From: Flavobacterium gyeonganense
Lineage (GTDB): Bacteria; Bacteroidota; Bacteroidia; Flavobacteriales; Flavobacteriaceae
Direction of reading: 5' to 3'
Length of the DNA: 64,000 nucleotides
Assembly: GCF_029625295.1 (NCBI RefSeq)
Contig: NZ_CP121112.1
Coordinates: 2,976,001-3,040,000, forward strand
Made by a program: the position numbers and the translations under genes. The notes under the pieces were generated by a model. That model was not told the DNA's origin, made no database searches, and saw nothing but the letters and a program-made list of their open reading frames with translations. Each line of letters begins with the position of its first letter. Position 1 is the first letter of the stretch. Shown here in pieces: positions 46,524 to 56,703 of this stretch.

Positions 46524-47159
46524 TTATGATTTTAATATTCTAAAACGTCCCGGATACTTATCCCATAAACTTTTTTTATTGCCGTAATAGTCCATGAAAT
46601 CTTCACAGACGAAAACCGCATGTGCATTTGACCACGCCACAACTCCGCAAAATTCACCTCCTGTAAGACGTTTTAGTTCCTGAACGTGCTTGCCTTTTTG
46701 AAATCCTAAATATTTATAAATAGTTGGAGTGTGTATTTCACCCGCTTCTAAATCTTCGAGAGCCTTATCAAAAGTCTTTTCTTTATCTAAAATTTGCTTG
46801 TATTTTGCCATTACCGCATAAGCCAATACCGCATAATCGGTTATTTTTTTACTGTCTTCATTCGGTTTAATAAATAGAAATCCGGCAGAAAATTCAGCTT
46901 TATTTAATTCATTTATTTTTAGTTGAAACGTAGCATTATTTTTTAAAGTTATTTGATATAAACTATCATTTAATTTTTCAGTAACGAAAAGATTGTCCAA
47001 TCCATAAATATTTAGTGAAGCTTTGATAAAAGCAATTGAAGAGCAGTTGGGACGTTCTCCCTGCTTGAAACTTTCAAATATTTTATCAGAACTGAGTTGG
47101 GCGTGAGAATTTGAACAGACAAATATTAAAAATAAAAATGTCGAAATAATAGATCGCAT
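46524..47159 (-). CDS. Secreted hypothetical protein, possible papain-like fold
   Basis: A 211-residue protein with signal peptide MRSIISTFLFLIFVCSNSHAQ. RPNCSSIAFIKASLNIYG near residues 36-53 and VAWSNAHAVFV near 172-182 could supply the Cys and His of a cysteine peptidase, the Cys at the start of a helix and the His on a strand. This is only a pattern impression; no family was recognised. It is alone on the - strand upstream of the DUF3754 gene. Confidence 0.6.
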   Translation of the reverse strand: MRSIISTFLFLIFVCSNSHAQLSSDKIFESFKQGERPNCSSIAFIKASLNIYGLDNLFVTEKLNDSLYQITLKNNATFQLKINELNKAEFSAGFLFIKPNEDSKKITDYAVLAYAVMAKYKQILDKEKTFDKALEDLEAGEIHTPTIYKYLGFQKGKHVQELKRLTGGEFCGVVAWSNAHAVFVCEDFMDYYGNKKSLWDKYPGRFRILKS

Positions 47160-47735
47160 TAGGATTAGGTATTATAATTTGTTTTTTAAAAAGATTGGAA
47201 AATGTGGCTTTGCAAAGCTATAAAAATCAGCTCATAATTGATGCTTTTAAAAATTAATTTTCAGCATCACAGTTATTGTGAAATATTGGATCAGCATTTA
47301 ACAGGATTTTGCATAGAGGTTAGAAAGATAGGTAGTTACAGTATTTTTTCTGTTTAGGTAGGATTGCAAACGGCTATAGCGAATTCTGGTTTTGTTAATA
47401 GGAGCAAATACAAAGAGGTCGTTGCAGGAGAGTAATCTATTGTAATAATTAAGTATAGTAATGGAATAAGAAAGTCTATTCACATTATCTTTTTATTATT
47501 GATTAAGAAGTAATTTAGATAAGAGTTTAAATAAAAAATGAGATTCAAATCTTTTTACAGATTCAAATCTCACTAATTATTCCAAAAAAAGTTCTTCATT
47601 TACAATTCCTTGCGGATTAACTAAAAATGATGGTTAAAATTATTCTTTGCAAGGATATAACTAATTTTGATTCTGGCTATACGTATAAATACCTGTTTTT
47701 TGTTTAAAATGTATATTTTTTCAATTTATTTACGA
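47160..47735. other. Intergenic region
   Basis: A 576-base AT-rich gap. A 61-codon - strand ORF (47298-47483) is present but has no signal, domain or promoter and I do not believe it. At 47538-47571 the sequence GATTCAAATCT occurs twice within TGAGATT...AATCTCA, forming a 7+5-bp stem with an internal loop; it may be a weak terminator for the gene at 47736. Confidence 0.45.
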
Positions 47736-48806
47736 TTAATGTTCCCATTTTTTAGTATCGCTTTTATTTATTCCCCAACGTATTCCTAAAAGTGAAACTA
47801 GATCTTTTGATGAATCTGAAGTGAAATTTTTACCAAATCCTCCTGTTATATAATAATTTGCGTTGATTTTGTATTGTATTAATCCAACAGACCGATAATC
47901 TTTGCCATTTCCATTTCTTCTTATATACTCATAGCCAAATGAAAAAGAATTGATATCAATTTGTATTTTACTTCCATAATCAAAATATTCAAACTGATCT
48001 GAAAAGTTTTTAGTGTCTTCATTATAAACAGAACTATCTTTTATATATCTGATAAAGCCATAAATATTAAGATAAGATTTATCAATTTTAGGAGACCAGG
48101 TTACAGTACTCCATACTCCAGTCCTGTCTTTTTGATTGCTATTGTGATTATTGCCATCATATAAAGTGCTATATGCCGCAGCGAGATCAAGGGTCAATAG
48201 AGGTTTTTTTAAAAGCTCTGCAAAATCGCTTGCTTCAACAGTTGGCAATGATTCCAGTATTTTAGCATACTGTTCATTATATTCTATAAGGTTAGTGACT
48301 TTATTTAGATTAGGGAAATCTCTTGCCATAATCAGGTCAGCTTTAGTAATCATTTCGTCCGTAGTGTTTCTAATAGCTTCGTAAGCCTTTTGCATATCTT
48401 CTTTCTTTTTGCGAAAAAGTGTAAATACATTTACGCTAAACCCTGCTCCTATATTAGTAGTGCTGTCAGTTCTATGGACTACTGCTGAAATATTAGGTCT
48501 TAAAAGTTTATCACTTGTAAATTGTTTAAAATCATTGACAGTTTTACCAATTCCATAATATTCAAGACCATTTAGTTTTCCTTTATTTAAGCTGAAATCA
48601 AAAGATAAATTCGATAGATTTTCAGTGTTTATATTAAAATCTTTGTAGTCAGGATTTGAAGTAACGATTGCTGCCGAATTATCCAGTAATGCTAAAGCTG
48701 TTGAATTAAGAATTTGCACTTCTTTTAAATCAACAGAGTTTGCAGAATTTTGTGCCACGCTAATCTGTATCAGCAGTAAAAATAAGTAAGTAGTTAATTT
48801 TTTCAT
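47736..48806 (-). CDS. Hypothetical outer-membrane-like protein
   Basis: A 356-residue exported protein (signal MKKLTTYLFLLLIQISVAQ). The C-terminal half alternates hydrophobic and polar residues in short strands and ends with YYITGGFGKNF...LVSLLGIRWGINK, as outer-membrane barrels do. It shares a 4-base ATGA overlap with the preceding 48803-49219 gene, so the pair is translated together. The function is unknown. Confidence 0.7.
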   Translation of the reverse strand: MKKLTTYLFLLLIQISVAQNSANSVDLKEVQILNSTALALLDNSAAIVTSNPDYKDFNINTENLSNLSFDFSLNKGKLNGLEYYGIGKTVNDFKQFTSDKLLRPNISAVVHRTDSTTNIGAGFSVNVFTLFRKKKEDMQKAYEAIRNTTDEMITKADLIMARDFPNLNKVTNLIEYNEQYAKILESLPTVEASDFAELLKKPLLTLDLAAAYSTLYDGNNHNSNQKDRTGVWSTVTWSPKIDKSYLNIYGFIRYIKDSSVYNEDTKNFSDQFEYFDYGSKIQIDINSFSFGYEYIRRNGNGKDYRSVGLIQYKINANYYITGGFGKNFTSDSSKDLVSLLGIRWGINKSDTKKWEH

Positions 48807-49219
48807 ATCAAATCAATTAATGCGACAAAATAAATCAGTTCTTTACTTTTAATATCTACTGGTCCTAAATCATAAGCTGAAAATTCCTCACTTGTACCAT
48901 TGCAATCCTGTATCTTATAATTAAAAATTAATTTTTTTGCGTTTGCAATGATCTGTTCTTTTGATGAAGCATTTAATGATTTATAACTAATATAAGTTTC
49001 AAAATAGAGTAGTCCTTTGTTGTGTGTAAATGATGGGGTTAGAGGAATTGAAGCATCCGTTAAATGCATTGGAGTAACAAACATCGGCTTTTGAACATTC
49101 ACTCCATTTTGAAGATCTAAAAAAACTCTTGTGTACAATGGGATAAACCCCAGATTGTTTGACAGTTCGAAACTAAGTTTAATTTCGTCACAATTGGATG
49201 TGTTGTAAACTTTACTCAT
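48803..49219 (-). CDS. Hypothetical protein, partner of the 47736 gene
   Basis: A 138-residue protein without a signal peptide, apparently beta-rich (IKLSFELSNNLGFIPLYTRVFLDLQNG ... LIYFVALIDLI). I do not recognise a family. It overlaps the downstream outer-membrane-like gene by 4 bases, which suggests a shared job. Confidence 0.65.
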   Translation of the reverse strand: MSKVYNTSNCDEIKLSFELSNNLGFIPLYTRVFLDLQNGVNVQKPMFVTPMHLTDASIPLTPSFTHNKGLLYFETYISYKSLNASSKEQIIANAKKLIFNYKIQDCNGTSEEFSAYDLGPVDIKSKELIYFVALIDLI

Positions 49220-49489
49220 AATTAATTATTTTTAAGTTGATATTTAGCCTTAACATTTGTCTGGTAATATTACTACATTTTAAGGAAAATTACATAAGTA
49301 TTTATACTGTATTTTATTACAAAACACACGATTATTATAAGTTTAAGTAATCAGGTTTGCTGTAGATATGGAAATTACATAATCAGTATAAATAAACTTT
49401 GCAAAATATATTGAAGAGCTTATGATTAAATTTGATTAAAATTTTTCAAACATCAATTAAAAAATATAAACATAAAAATTCATTTACAT

Positions 49490-49903
49490 ATGAAAACCAC
49501 AGAAACATCAAAACTTCAAAATTTCATTAGAATAGTACTCGGATTATTTATGATAACAGCCGCAATAGGTCATTTTACTTTTCAACGAGATGATTTTCAG
49601 GCACAGGTTCCCAATTGGATCCCTCTTAATAAAGATTTGGTTGTAATACTTTCGGGAGTAGTAGAGATACTATTAGGTTTGTCGATGCTGTTTTTGACGA
49701 ACTATAAAGCTAAGGTCGGAATTGCACTTGCCGTATTTTACATTTTAATTTTTCCTGGGAATATTGCGCAATATGTAAACGGAACTCCTGCTTTTGGTCT
49801 TGATACTGATCAGGCTCGCTTGATCCGGTTATTTTTTCAGCCTGTTTTGATTTTTTTAGCGTTATGGTCTACCGGAGCCTTATTCGACAATAAAAAGGTA
49901 TAA
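49490..49903 (+). CDS. DoxX family membrane protein
   Basis: A 137-residue membrane protein with four helices: FIRIVLGLFMITAAIGHFTF, LVVILSGVVEILLGLSMLFL, VGIALAVFYILIFPGNIAQYV and LIRLFFQPVLIFLALW. The GHF and PGNIAQY motifs are characteristic of DoxX-like/DUF417-type proteins, some of which take part in redox or sulfur metabolism. The role here is unknown. It stands alone. Confidence 0.82.
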   Translation: MKTTETSKLQNFIRIVLGLFMITAAIGHFTFQRDDFQAQVPNWIPLNKDLVVILSGVVEILLGLSMLFLTNYKAKVGIALAVFYILIFPGNIAQYVNGTPAFGLDTDQARLIRLFFQPVLIFLALWSTGALFDNKKV

Positions 49904-50076
49904 TCTGATTTGTAAATTACTGTTAAATTATTGATGTTGAAGGTGTTCAAATGCATTACTAATAAAACCGCTCATTTAGCAGTTGGTTTTATTTTTTAAG
50001 TTCTGTTTTAAGTTTTAAGTTGAATAATTATAAATTTTAGATTTAAAAAGACATGTTCTCTTAAGGCATTATTTTC

Positions 50077-50084
50077 TACATTTG
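50077..50084 (+). promoter_or_regulatory. -7 box for SulP gene, leaderless arrangement
   Basis: TACATTTG ends 6 bases before the ATG at 50091, so the transcript is expected to start at about the start codon. Confidence 0.55.
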
Positions 50085-50090
50085 TGCCTT

Positions 50091-51623
50091 ATGAAAAAAG
50101 TTTTCCAACTCTTCGATTTTACCCAAAAGGTCAATTATAAAAATGAAATTTTAGCCGGTTTAACCGTAGCTATGACAATGATTCCTGAATCATTATCGTT
50201 TGCAATTTTAGCCGGATTCCCACCTTTAGCTGGTTTATACGCTGCTTTTATAGCTGGTTTGGTTACAGCAATTTTTGGCGGAAGACCCGGAATGATTTCC
50301 GGTGGGGCAGGAGCAACCGTGATTGTGTTAATCGCGTTGATGAAATCGCATGGAATAGAATATGTTTTTGCTGCCGTTGCTCTTGGAGGTGTAGTACAGA
50401 TTTGCATTGGGCTTTTTAAACTCGGAAAGTTTATTAGATTAGTTCCGCAGCCCGTTATGTTTGGTTTCGTAAACGGATTGGCAGTTGTAATTTTCATGTC
50501 GCAATTGGAGCAGTTTAAAACAATAGTTAATGGTCGGGTTTCCTGGTTGCAGGGAACTCCTTTATATATTATGCTAGGTTTAGTTGCATTGACAATTGCA
50601 ATTGTTATGATTTTTCCAAAGATTACAAAAACAATTCCGGCATCTTTGGTTGCTATTATGGTAGTTTTTGCATTGGTAATTGTTTTTAATATCGAAACTA
50701 AGACTGTAGCAGATATTGCTTCGGTTAAGGGCGGATTTCCTCCATTTCATATTCCGAATATTCCATTTTCTTTTGAGACTTTTAAAGTTATATTTCCATA
50801 TTCGGTAATTGTGGCGGCAGTAGGTTTAACTGAAGGTTTGCTGACACTGAATTTGGTGGATGAAATTACCGGAACAAGAGGAAACAGCAATCGCGAATGT
50901 ATTGCACAGGGAAGTTCAAATATTCTTAATGGTTTTTTCTACGGAATGGGAGGCTGTCCAATGATTGCACAGACTTTGGTAAATCTTGGCGCAGGTTCAA
51001 GAGCAAGACTTTCAGGAATTATTGGTGCTTTAACGATTTTAATTATTATTCTTTTCGGAGCTCCTGTAATTGGTAGATTACCAATGGCAGCGTTAGTTGG
51101 CGTAATGATGATGGTGGCAATTACTACTTTTGAACGGGCAAGTTTTAAAGTGATCAATAAAATGCCCCGACATGATATTTTCGTTGGGATTTTGGTTGCT
51201 GTGATTACAATAGTATTACACAATCTTGCTTTAGCTGTTTTAATAGGAGTAATTATTTCTGCTTTAGTCTTTGCCTGGGAAAGTGCTAAAAGAATTCAGG
51301 CCAAAAATCATATAGATGAAAATGGTATAAAACATTACGTGATTTATGGACCATTATTCTTTGGTTCTACAACAACTTTTATGGAGAGTTTTGATATCCA
51401 AAACGATCCAAATCATATTATAGTTGATTTTAAAGAAAGTCGTGTTGCAGATATGTCGGCTATTGAAGCTTTGAATAATCTGACCAAAAAGTACAATCAA
51501 TTAAATAAAGTTGTCGAATTAAAACATTTAAGCGAAGACTCTCGTCAATTATTAAAAAATGCCGATGCGATTATTGATGTAAATGTAATTGAAGATCCTA
51601 CGTACAAAGTAGTTTCGTCATAA
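50091..51623 (+). CDS. SulP family inorganic anion transporter with STAS domain
   Basis: A 510-residue membrane transporter of the SulP/SLC26 group, moving sulfate, bicarbonate or other anions. About 12 helices carry the family motifs PESLSFAILAGFPPLAGLYAAF near residues 27-48 and the TGTRGNSNRECIAQGSSNI region. A cytoplasmic STAS domain follows (about residues 415-505, IIVDFKESRVADMSAIEALNNLTKKY). I chose the ATG at 50091, not an upstream TTG, because the promoter sits directly before it. The substrate cannot be named. Confidence 0.9.
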   Translation: MKKVFQLFDFTQKVNYKNEILAGLTVAMTMIPESLSFAILAGFPPLAGLYAAFIAGLVTAIFGGRPGMISGGAGATVIVLIALMKSHGIEYVFAAVALGGVVQICIGLFKLGKFIRLVPQPVMFGFVNGLAVVIFMSQLEQFKTIVNGRVSWLQGTPLYIMLGLVALTIAIVMIFPKITKTIPASLVAIMVVFALVIVFNIETKTVADIASVKGGFPPFHIPNIPFSFETFKVIFPYSVIVAAVGLTEGLLTLNLVDEITGTRGNSNRECIAQGSSNILNGFFYGMGGCPMIAQTLVNLGAGSRARLSGIIGALTILIIILFGAPVIGRLPMAALVGVMMMVAITTFERASFKVINKMPRHDIFVGILVAVITIVLHNLALAVLIGVIISALVFAWESAKRIQAKNHIDENGIKHYVIYGPLFFGSTTTFMESFDIQNDPNHIIVDFKESRVADMSAIEALNNLTKKYNQLNKVVELKHLSEDSRQLLKNADAIIDVNVIEDPTYKVVSS

Positions 51624-51653
51624 AAAAATTAAGTTCTAATGATCATGAGGAAA

Positions 51654-54026
51654 TTATGAATTTCCTCCAATATGAATTTTTTTGACTTCTGAAATTAATT
51701 GTCCTTCTTCCGAAAATCCTTCAATTAAGACCTGAATTTCTTTTTGATTGTTTTTAGGAAACTTTATCTGATAGTCTAAGTGGTTCTCTTTTAAATCTAT
51801 GTCCGGAGACCAGTTTAAAGTGCCGAAATAATTAAACTCCTCCTGATTTTCAAATCTGATATTTTTGTAATTAATGTTTTGAGCAAAACCCTTTGTTACT
51901 ATGAACGTGGTAAACTTTGGTTTAAAATAATTACTTTTCTGTCCTTTTTTCATGTAAATTTTAATCGTACCATGTCCTACAGCTGAAACATCCGAACTGC
52001 CTGATTGATCAATATAAATTTCATCTATCTGATCTAAAGTAAGAGTTAACAGCTGATTAAAATCAAATACTAAAATGTCATCAATATATACTGATGGAGA
52101 ACTTGCTGAATCGCCCAGATATGCTCCTCTTGAGTTGCGAACATATACAGTATTATCATTTTGGTTGATGCCGGTATTGTATCCGTTTGATGTCAGGAAA
52201 CTCAAAACTGTTCTGTATTCTCCCTCTTTAATTTTAAAGGCTTTAGCAACAGGACTCATGCTGTTTTTGTGCGTTAAAATCTCTTTTTTGAAATTGTTTT
52301 TTATTGCGATTCCTTCCAGTTCAATAGCCTTGTCTTCTGGCTTTGGCGGAGCGAAATTAAAAACATTATCTGTAGTTTTTAATACAGGGCAAGTAATTTG
52401 TTCGAATGAAGTCCCTAAAATAAATCGGGGTTCGTCTCTGGAAACTCTGGCTTCAATTTTAGTAAATACTGCAGCATTTTTCTCATTTATCATTTGTACA
52501 GCTAATACTGTAGAATCCTGCGCATAAAAATGTTCAAACTTAAAATCATTATGCTGATCTATATTTGCTTCTTCAAATAAATTATCTTTTAAGGATATAA
52601 GAGAAATTTTATTCTTCGAATTGGGTTTTAGTTCTTTCTCTACTTTACCGCTAACAGTAACTCCTTTTTCAAATTGATAATTCATTTTCGGTGGATCAGA
52701 TTTAATGTTTTCCCACAGAAATTTGCCCTTATTTTGATTAAGCATTAAAAGTTCCAGGTCTTGTTTTCGATTCTTGTTGTCCGGATCATAATAAGGATAC
52801 GTATTTGTTTCAGGTTTATCTAAATACGCATTCAGGTAAAAGGTACCTGAAATCGTTTTTTTTTGATTCATACAAACACTTTTTTCAGGAAGTATACTCA
52901 TACTTAAATGAGCCTTATTTACTTCTGTCTTTCCGTATAACACAATACTGTCATTAGAGGTTGCTTTTGCTTCCAGGGTTGCTACAGGAGCAGTTTTGTT
53001 CTCAATATATACGAGTCGCTCAGTAACTTCATTCAAATCTTCATCGAGTATTCTAATGATGTTTACTCCATCTGATAAGATTTTTTTATCAAAATAGCAG
53101 GCTTGTTCCGTTTTATTATTGTTGAAAGTAATTTCTTGTTGCATAAAATTGCCATCTTGTTCAATAAGCAGAATGAATTTTTTATTTTGGTATAACTCAA
53201 GGCCTTTTTCATTGGTTTTAACAACAACAAGCAAATTGTTTTTCGCCAGATTATTATTGTAAGTCAAAATAATACCGGTTTCAGCAATTTTACCCAATGG
53301 CTCTGATATGTTTAATTTTTCAGAGTTTATTTTGAGCGTATATTTTTCTTTTAAATCAGCTTTTAAATAAAAAACGCCATTTCCCATTGAGTTGGTCTGA
53401 AAATGCGCAACCTCGGTTGATTTAGAATCCAAAATAACTCCGTTCATTATTTCAAGACCCTTCTTATTACAATCTTTAATTTTAATTCCAACTGTATTAA
53501 TTATACCGTCTATTATATTACCACCTTCCGGAAATAAACTTATTTCTGCTGTTTTCCAGTTAGGTTCATTAGCATCAAAAAAATAGGGATTGTTTTTACT
53601 TATAATTTCAACTGTTTGATTAAAAGAATCATCTTCCTTAAAATTATTCATCCAGTTGGTATAAAAATGGAAGTTGTATTTACCAGGTTTAAATTTATCG
53701 TTCAAATGAATTCCGCCCTTAAAAGTGCCATTCTCTGTAAAAAGTAATTGCTTTTGAATTATTTGCTGCTGATCGTCATAGACTACCAATTCAACGTTTG
53801 TAGTATTGTTGTTTGGAATATTGTTGTTTTTGCTGAATACATATCCTTTAAAGGCAATATCTTCATTGTTTATGTAAAGATTTTTGTTGAATTGTACATG
53901 GATAATTTCCCTGTCATAATGAAAATAAGTATTGATATATTCCTTTATTTTTTCCGAATTATTAGCAGTTTGAGAAAAGGATTGCAAACAGAATAACAAA
54001 CTAAAAAATCTGGAGAATAGTTTCAT
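51654..54026 (-). CDS. Large secreted protein with MG2-like and TonB-plug-like regions
   Basis: A 790-residue exported protein (MKLFSRFFSLLFCLQSFSQ; ATG at 54026 preferred to one three codons upstream). The N-terminal third (IHVQFNKNLYINNEDIAFKGYVF ... GTFKGGIHLNDKFKPGKYNFHFYTNW) looks like the MG2 macroglobulin domain of alpha-2-macroglobulin-like proteins. The region VYIDDILVFDFNQLLTLTLDQIDEIYID near residue 680 resembles a TonB-receptor plug, followed by KIYMKKG. It is probably an outer-membrane-associated protein of unknown ligand. A TonB-dependent role is inferred. Confidence 0.75.
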   Translation of the reverse strand: MKLFSRFFSLLFCLQSFSQTANNSEKIKEYINTYFHYDREIIHVQFNKNLYINNEDIAFKGYVFSKNNNIPNNNTTNVELVVYDDQQQIIQKQLLFTENGTFKGGIHLNDKFKPGKYNFHFYTNWMNNFKEDDSFNQTVEIISKNNPYFFDANEPNWKTAEISLFPEGGNIIDGIINTVGIKIKDCNKKGLEIMNGVILDSKSTEVAHFQTNSMGNGVFYLKADLKEKYTLKINSEKLNISEPLGKIAETGIILTYNNNLAKNNLLVVVKTNEKGLELYQNKKFILLIEQDGNFMQQEITFNNNKTEQACYFDKKILSDGVNIIRILDEDLNEVTERLVYIENKTAPVATLEAKATSNDSIVLYGKTEVNKAHLSMSILPEKSVCMNQKKTISGTFYLNAYLDKPETNTYPYYDPDNKNRKQDLELLMLNQNKGKFLWENIKSDPPKMNYQFEKGVTVSGKVEKELKPNSKNKISLISLKDNLFEEANIDQHNDFKFEHFYAQDSTVLAVQMINEKNAAVFTKIEARVSRDEPRFILGTSFEQITCPVLKTTDNVFNFAPPKPEDKAIELEGIAIKNNFKKEILTHKNSMSPVAKAFKIKEGEYRTVLSFLTSNGYNTGINQNDNTVYVRNSRGAYLGDSASSPSVYIDDILVFDFNQLLTLTLDQIDEIYIDQSGSSDVSAVGHGTIKIYMKKGQKSNYFKPKFTTFIVTKGFAQNINYKNIRFENQEEFNYFGTLNWSPDIDLKENHLDYQIKFPKNNQKEIQVLIEGFSEEGQLISEVKKIHIGGNS

Positions 54027-54171
54027 ACAAAGCAATGTTTAAGCTAAATTATATGTTGAATAAATCAGCACATAAATTTAATTGCAATAACAATCTGTTG
54101 TAGTTAAGGCATTCTTAATGTTTTGTATAAAACATCAAAATTTTTATCATGATAAGATTAAAAAAACAGAA

Positions 54172-54211
54172 GCTAAAAAAAAATCCGTTTACTTTTGGGG
54201 TAAACGGATTT
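54172..54211 (-). terminator. Terminator after groEL
   Basis: Perfect 12-bp stem AAATCCGTTTAC/GTAAACGGATTT with a 7-base loop. On the - strand a T-run follows. Confidence 0.88.
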
Positions 54212-54231
54212 ATATATAGTTGGAATGGGAA

Positions 54232-55900
<1,669 letters not shown>

Positions 55901-55941
55901 ACTTTTGTCTTAATACTGAGTACTTAATACATATTGTTTTT

Positions 55942-56217
55942 TTAGATTATCGCTAAGATATCATCCTCACGCATGATCAAATAATCAGTTCCTTCCAGTT
56001 TTAATTCTGTTCCGGCATATTTACCATAAAGAACAGTGTCACCAACTTTAACGGTCATAGTGTGATCTTTAGATCCGTTTCCAACTGCAACTACAGTTCC
56101 TTTTTGTGGTTTTTCTTTCGCAGTATCCGGAATAAAGATTCCTGATGCAGTTTTAGTTTCTGCAGCTACTGGCTCGATAAGTACGCGATCTGAAAGCGGT
56201 TTAATGTTTAAGGCCAT
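55942..56217 (-). CDS. groS: Co-chaperonin GroES (Hsp10)
   Basis: The 91-residue lid of GroEL. The [10 protein letters not shown] start, the mobile loop region [22 protein letters not shown] and the end [13 protein letters not shown] are typical. Upstream, between it and secG, is a palindrome TGTGC-CAT-GCACA at 56273-56285, but no CIRCE repeat. Confidence 0.96.
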   Translation of the reverse strand: MALNIKPLSDRVLIEPVAAETKTASGIFIPDTAKEKPQKGTVVAVGNGSKDHTMTVKVGDTVLYGKYAGTELKLEGTDYLIMREDDILAII

Positions 56218-56303
56218 GATTTTATATTATTATAGTTATACGTTTTTTAATGTTCAATAAGCTTTCAGAAATTGTGCCATGCACATAAAACTGACATTTT
56301 TTC

Positions 56304-56339
56304 CTAAAAAAAATGCCAGCTTTGACAGGCTGGCATTTT
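56304..56339 (-). terminator. Terminator after secG
   Basis: 11-bp stem AAAATGCCAGC/GCTGGCATTTT with an 8-base loop and a T-run on the - strand. Confidence 0.85.
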
Positions 56340-56358
56340 ATCTTTATTTTGTAAATTA

Positions 56359-56700
56359 TTATTTAGCTGCTGGAGTTGCAGGAGCAGGAGTTTCCTGAGC
56401 CGGAGCAGCTGGTGTAGTAGCAGCAGGCGCTTCTGTTTTTTCAATAATTTTAGAATCAGTATCACTCAGTGATCCTGTAAAACTTAAACTTGAAAGCAAA
56501 ATTAAAGCAATCAAAATAGTCGCTAATGTCCAGGTGCTTTTGTCTAAAAAGTCTGTTGTTTTTTGTACTCCACCTAACATTTGAGTTCCGCTAATTGTAG
56601 ATGATAATCCTCCACCTTTAGGATTTTGGACCATAATTACTATAATCAATAGAAAACAAACTATTGTGATTAAAACTAAAAAAATTGAAAATGTGCTCAT
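56359..56700 (-). CDS. secG: Preprotein translocase subunit SecG
   Basis: A 113-residue SecYEG component. Two helices (FSIFLVLITIVCFLLIIVIMV and LATILIALILLSSLSF) flank the conserved QNPKGGGLSSTISG segment. The tail is Ala/Pro-rich (PAATTPAAPAQETPAPATPAAK), as in many Bacteroidetes SecG. It ends the operon of the sigma-54 activator, lptE and the acidic TPR protein. Confidence 0.93.
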   Translation of the reverse strand: MSTFSIFLVLITIVCFLLIIVIMVQNPKGGGLSSTISGTQMLGGVQKTTDFLDKSTWTLATILIALILLSSLSFTGSLSDTDSKIIEKTEAPAATTPAAPAQETPAPATPAAK

Positions 56701-56703
56701 TAC

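Noticed and set aside
47298..47483. 61-codon - strand ORF in the gap
   Set aside because: No promoter, no domain, composition like the surrounding AT-rich gap.
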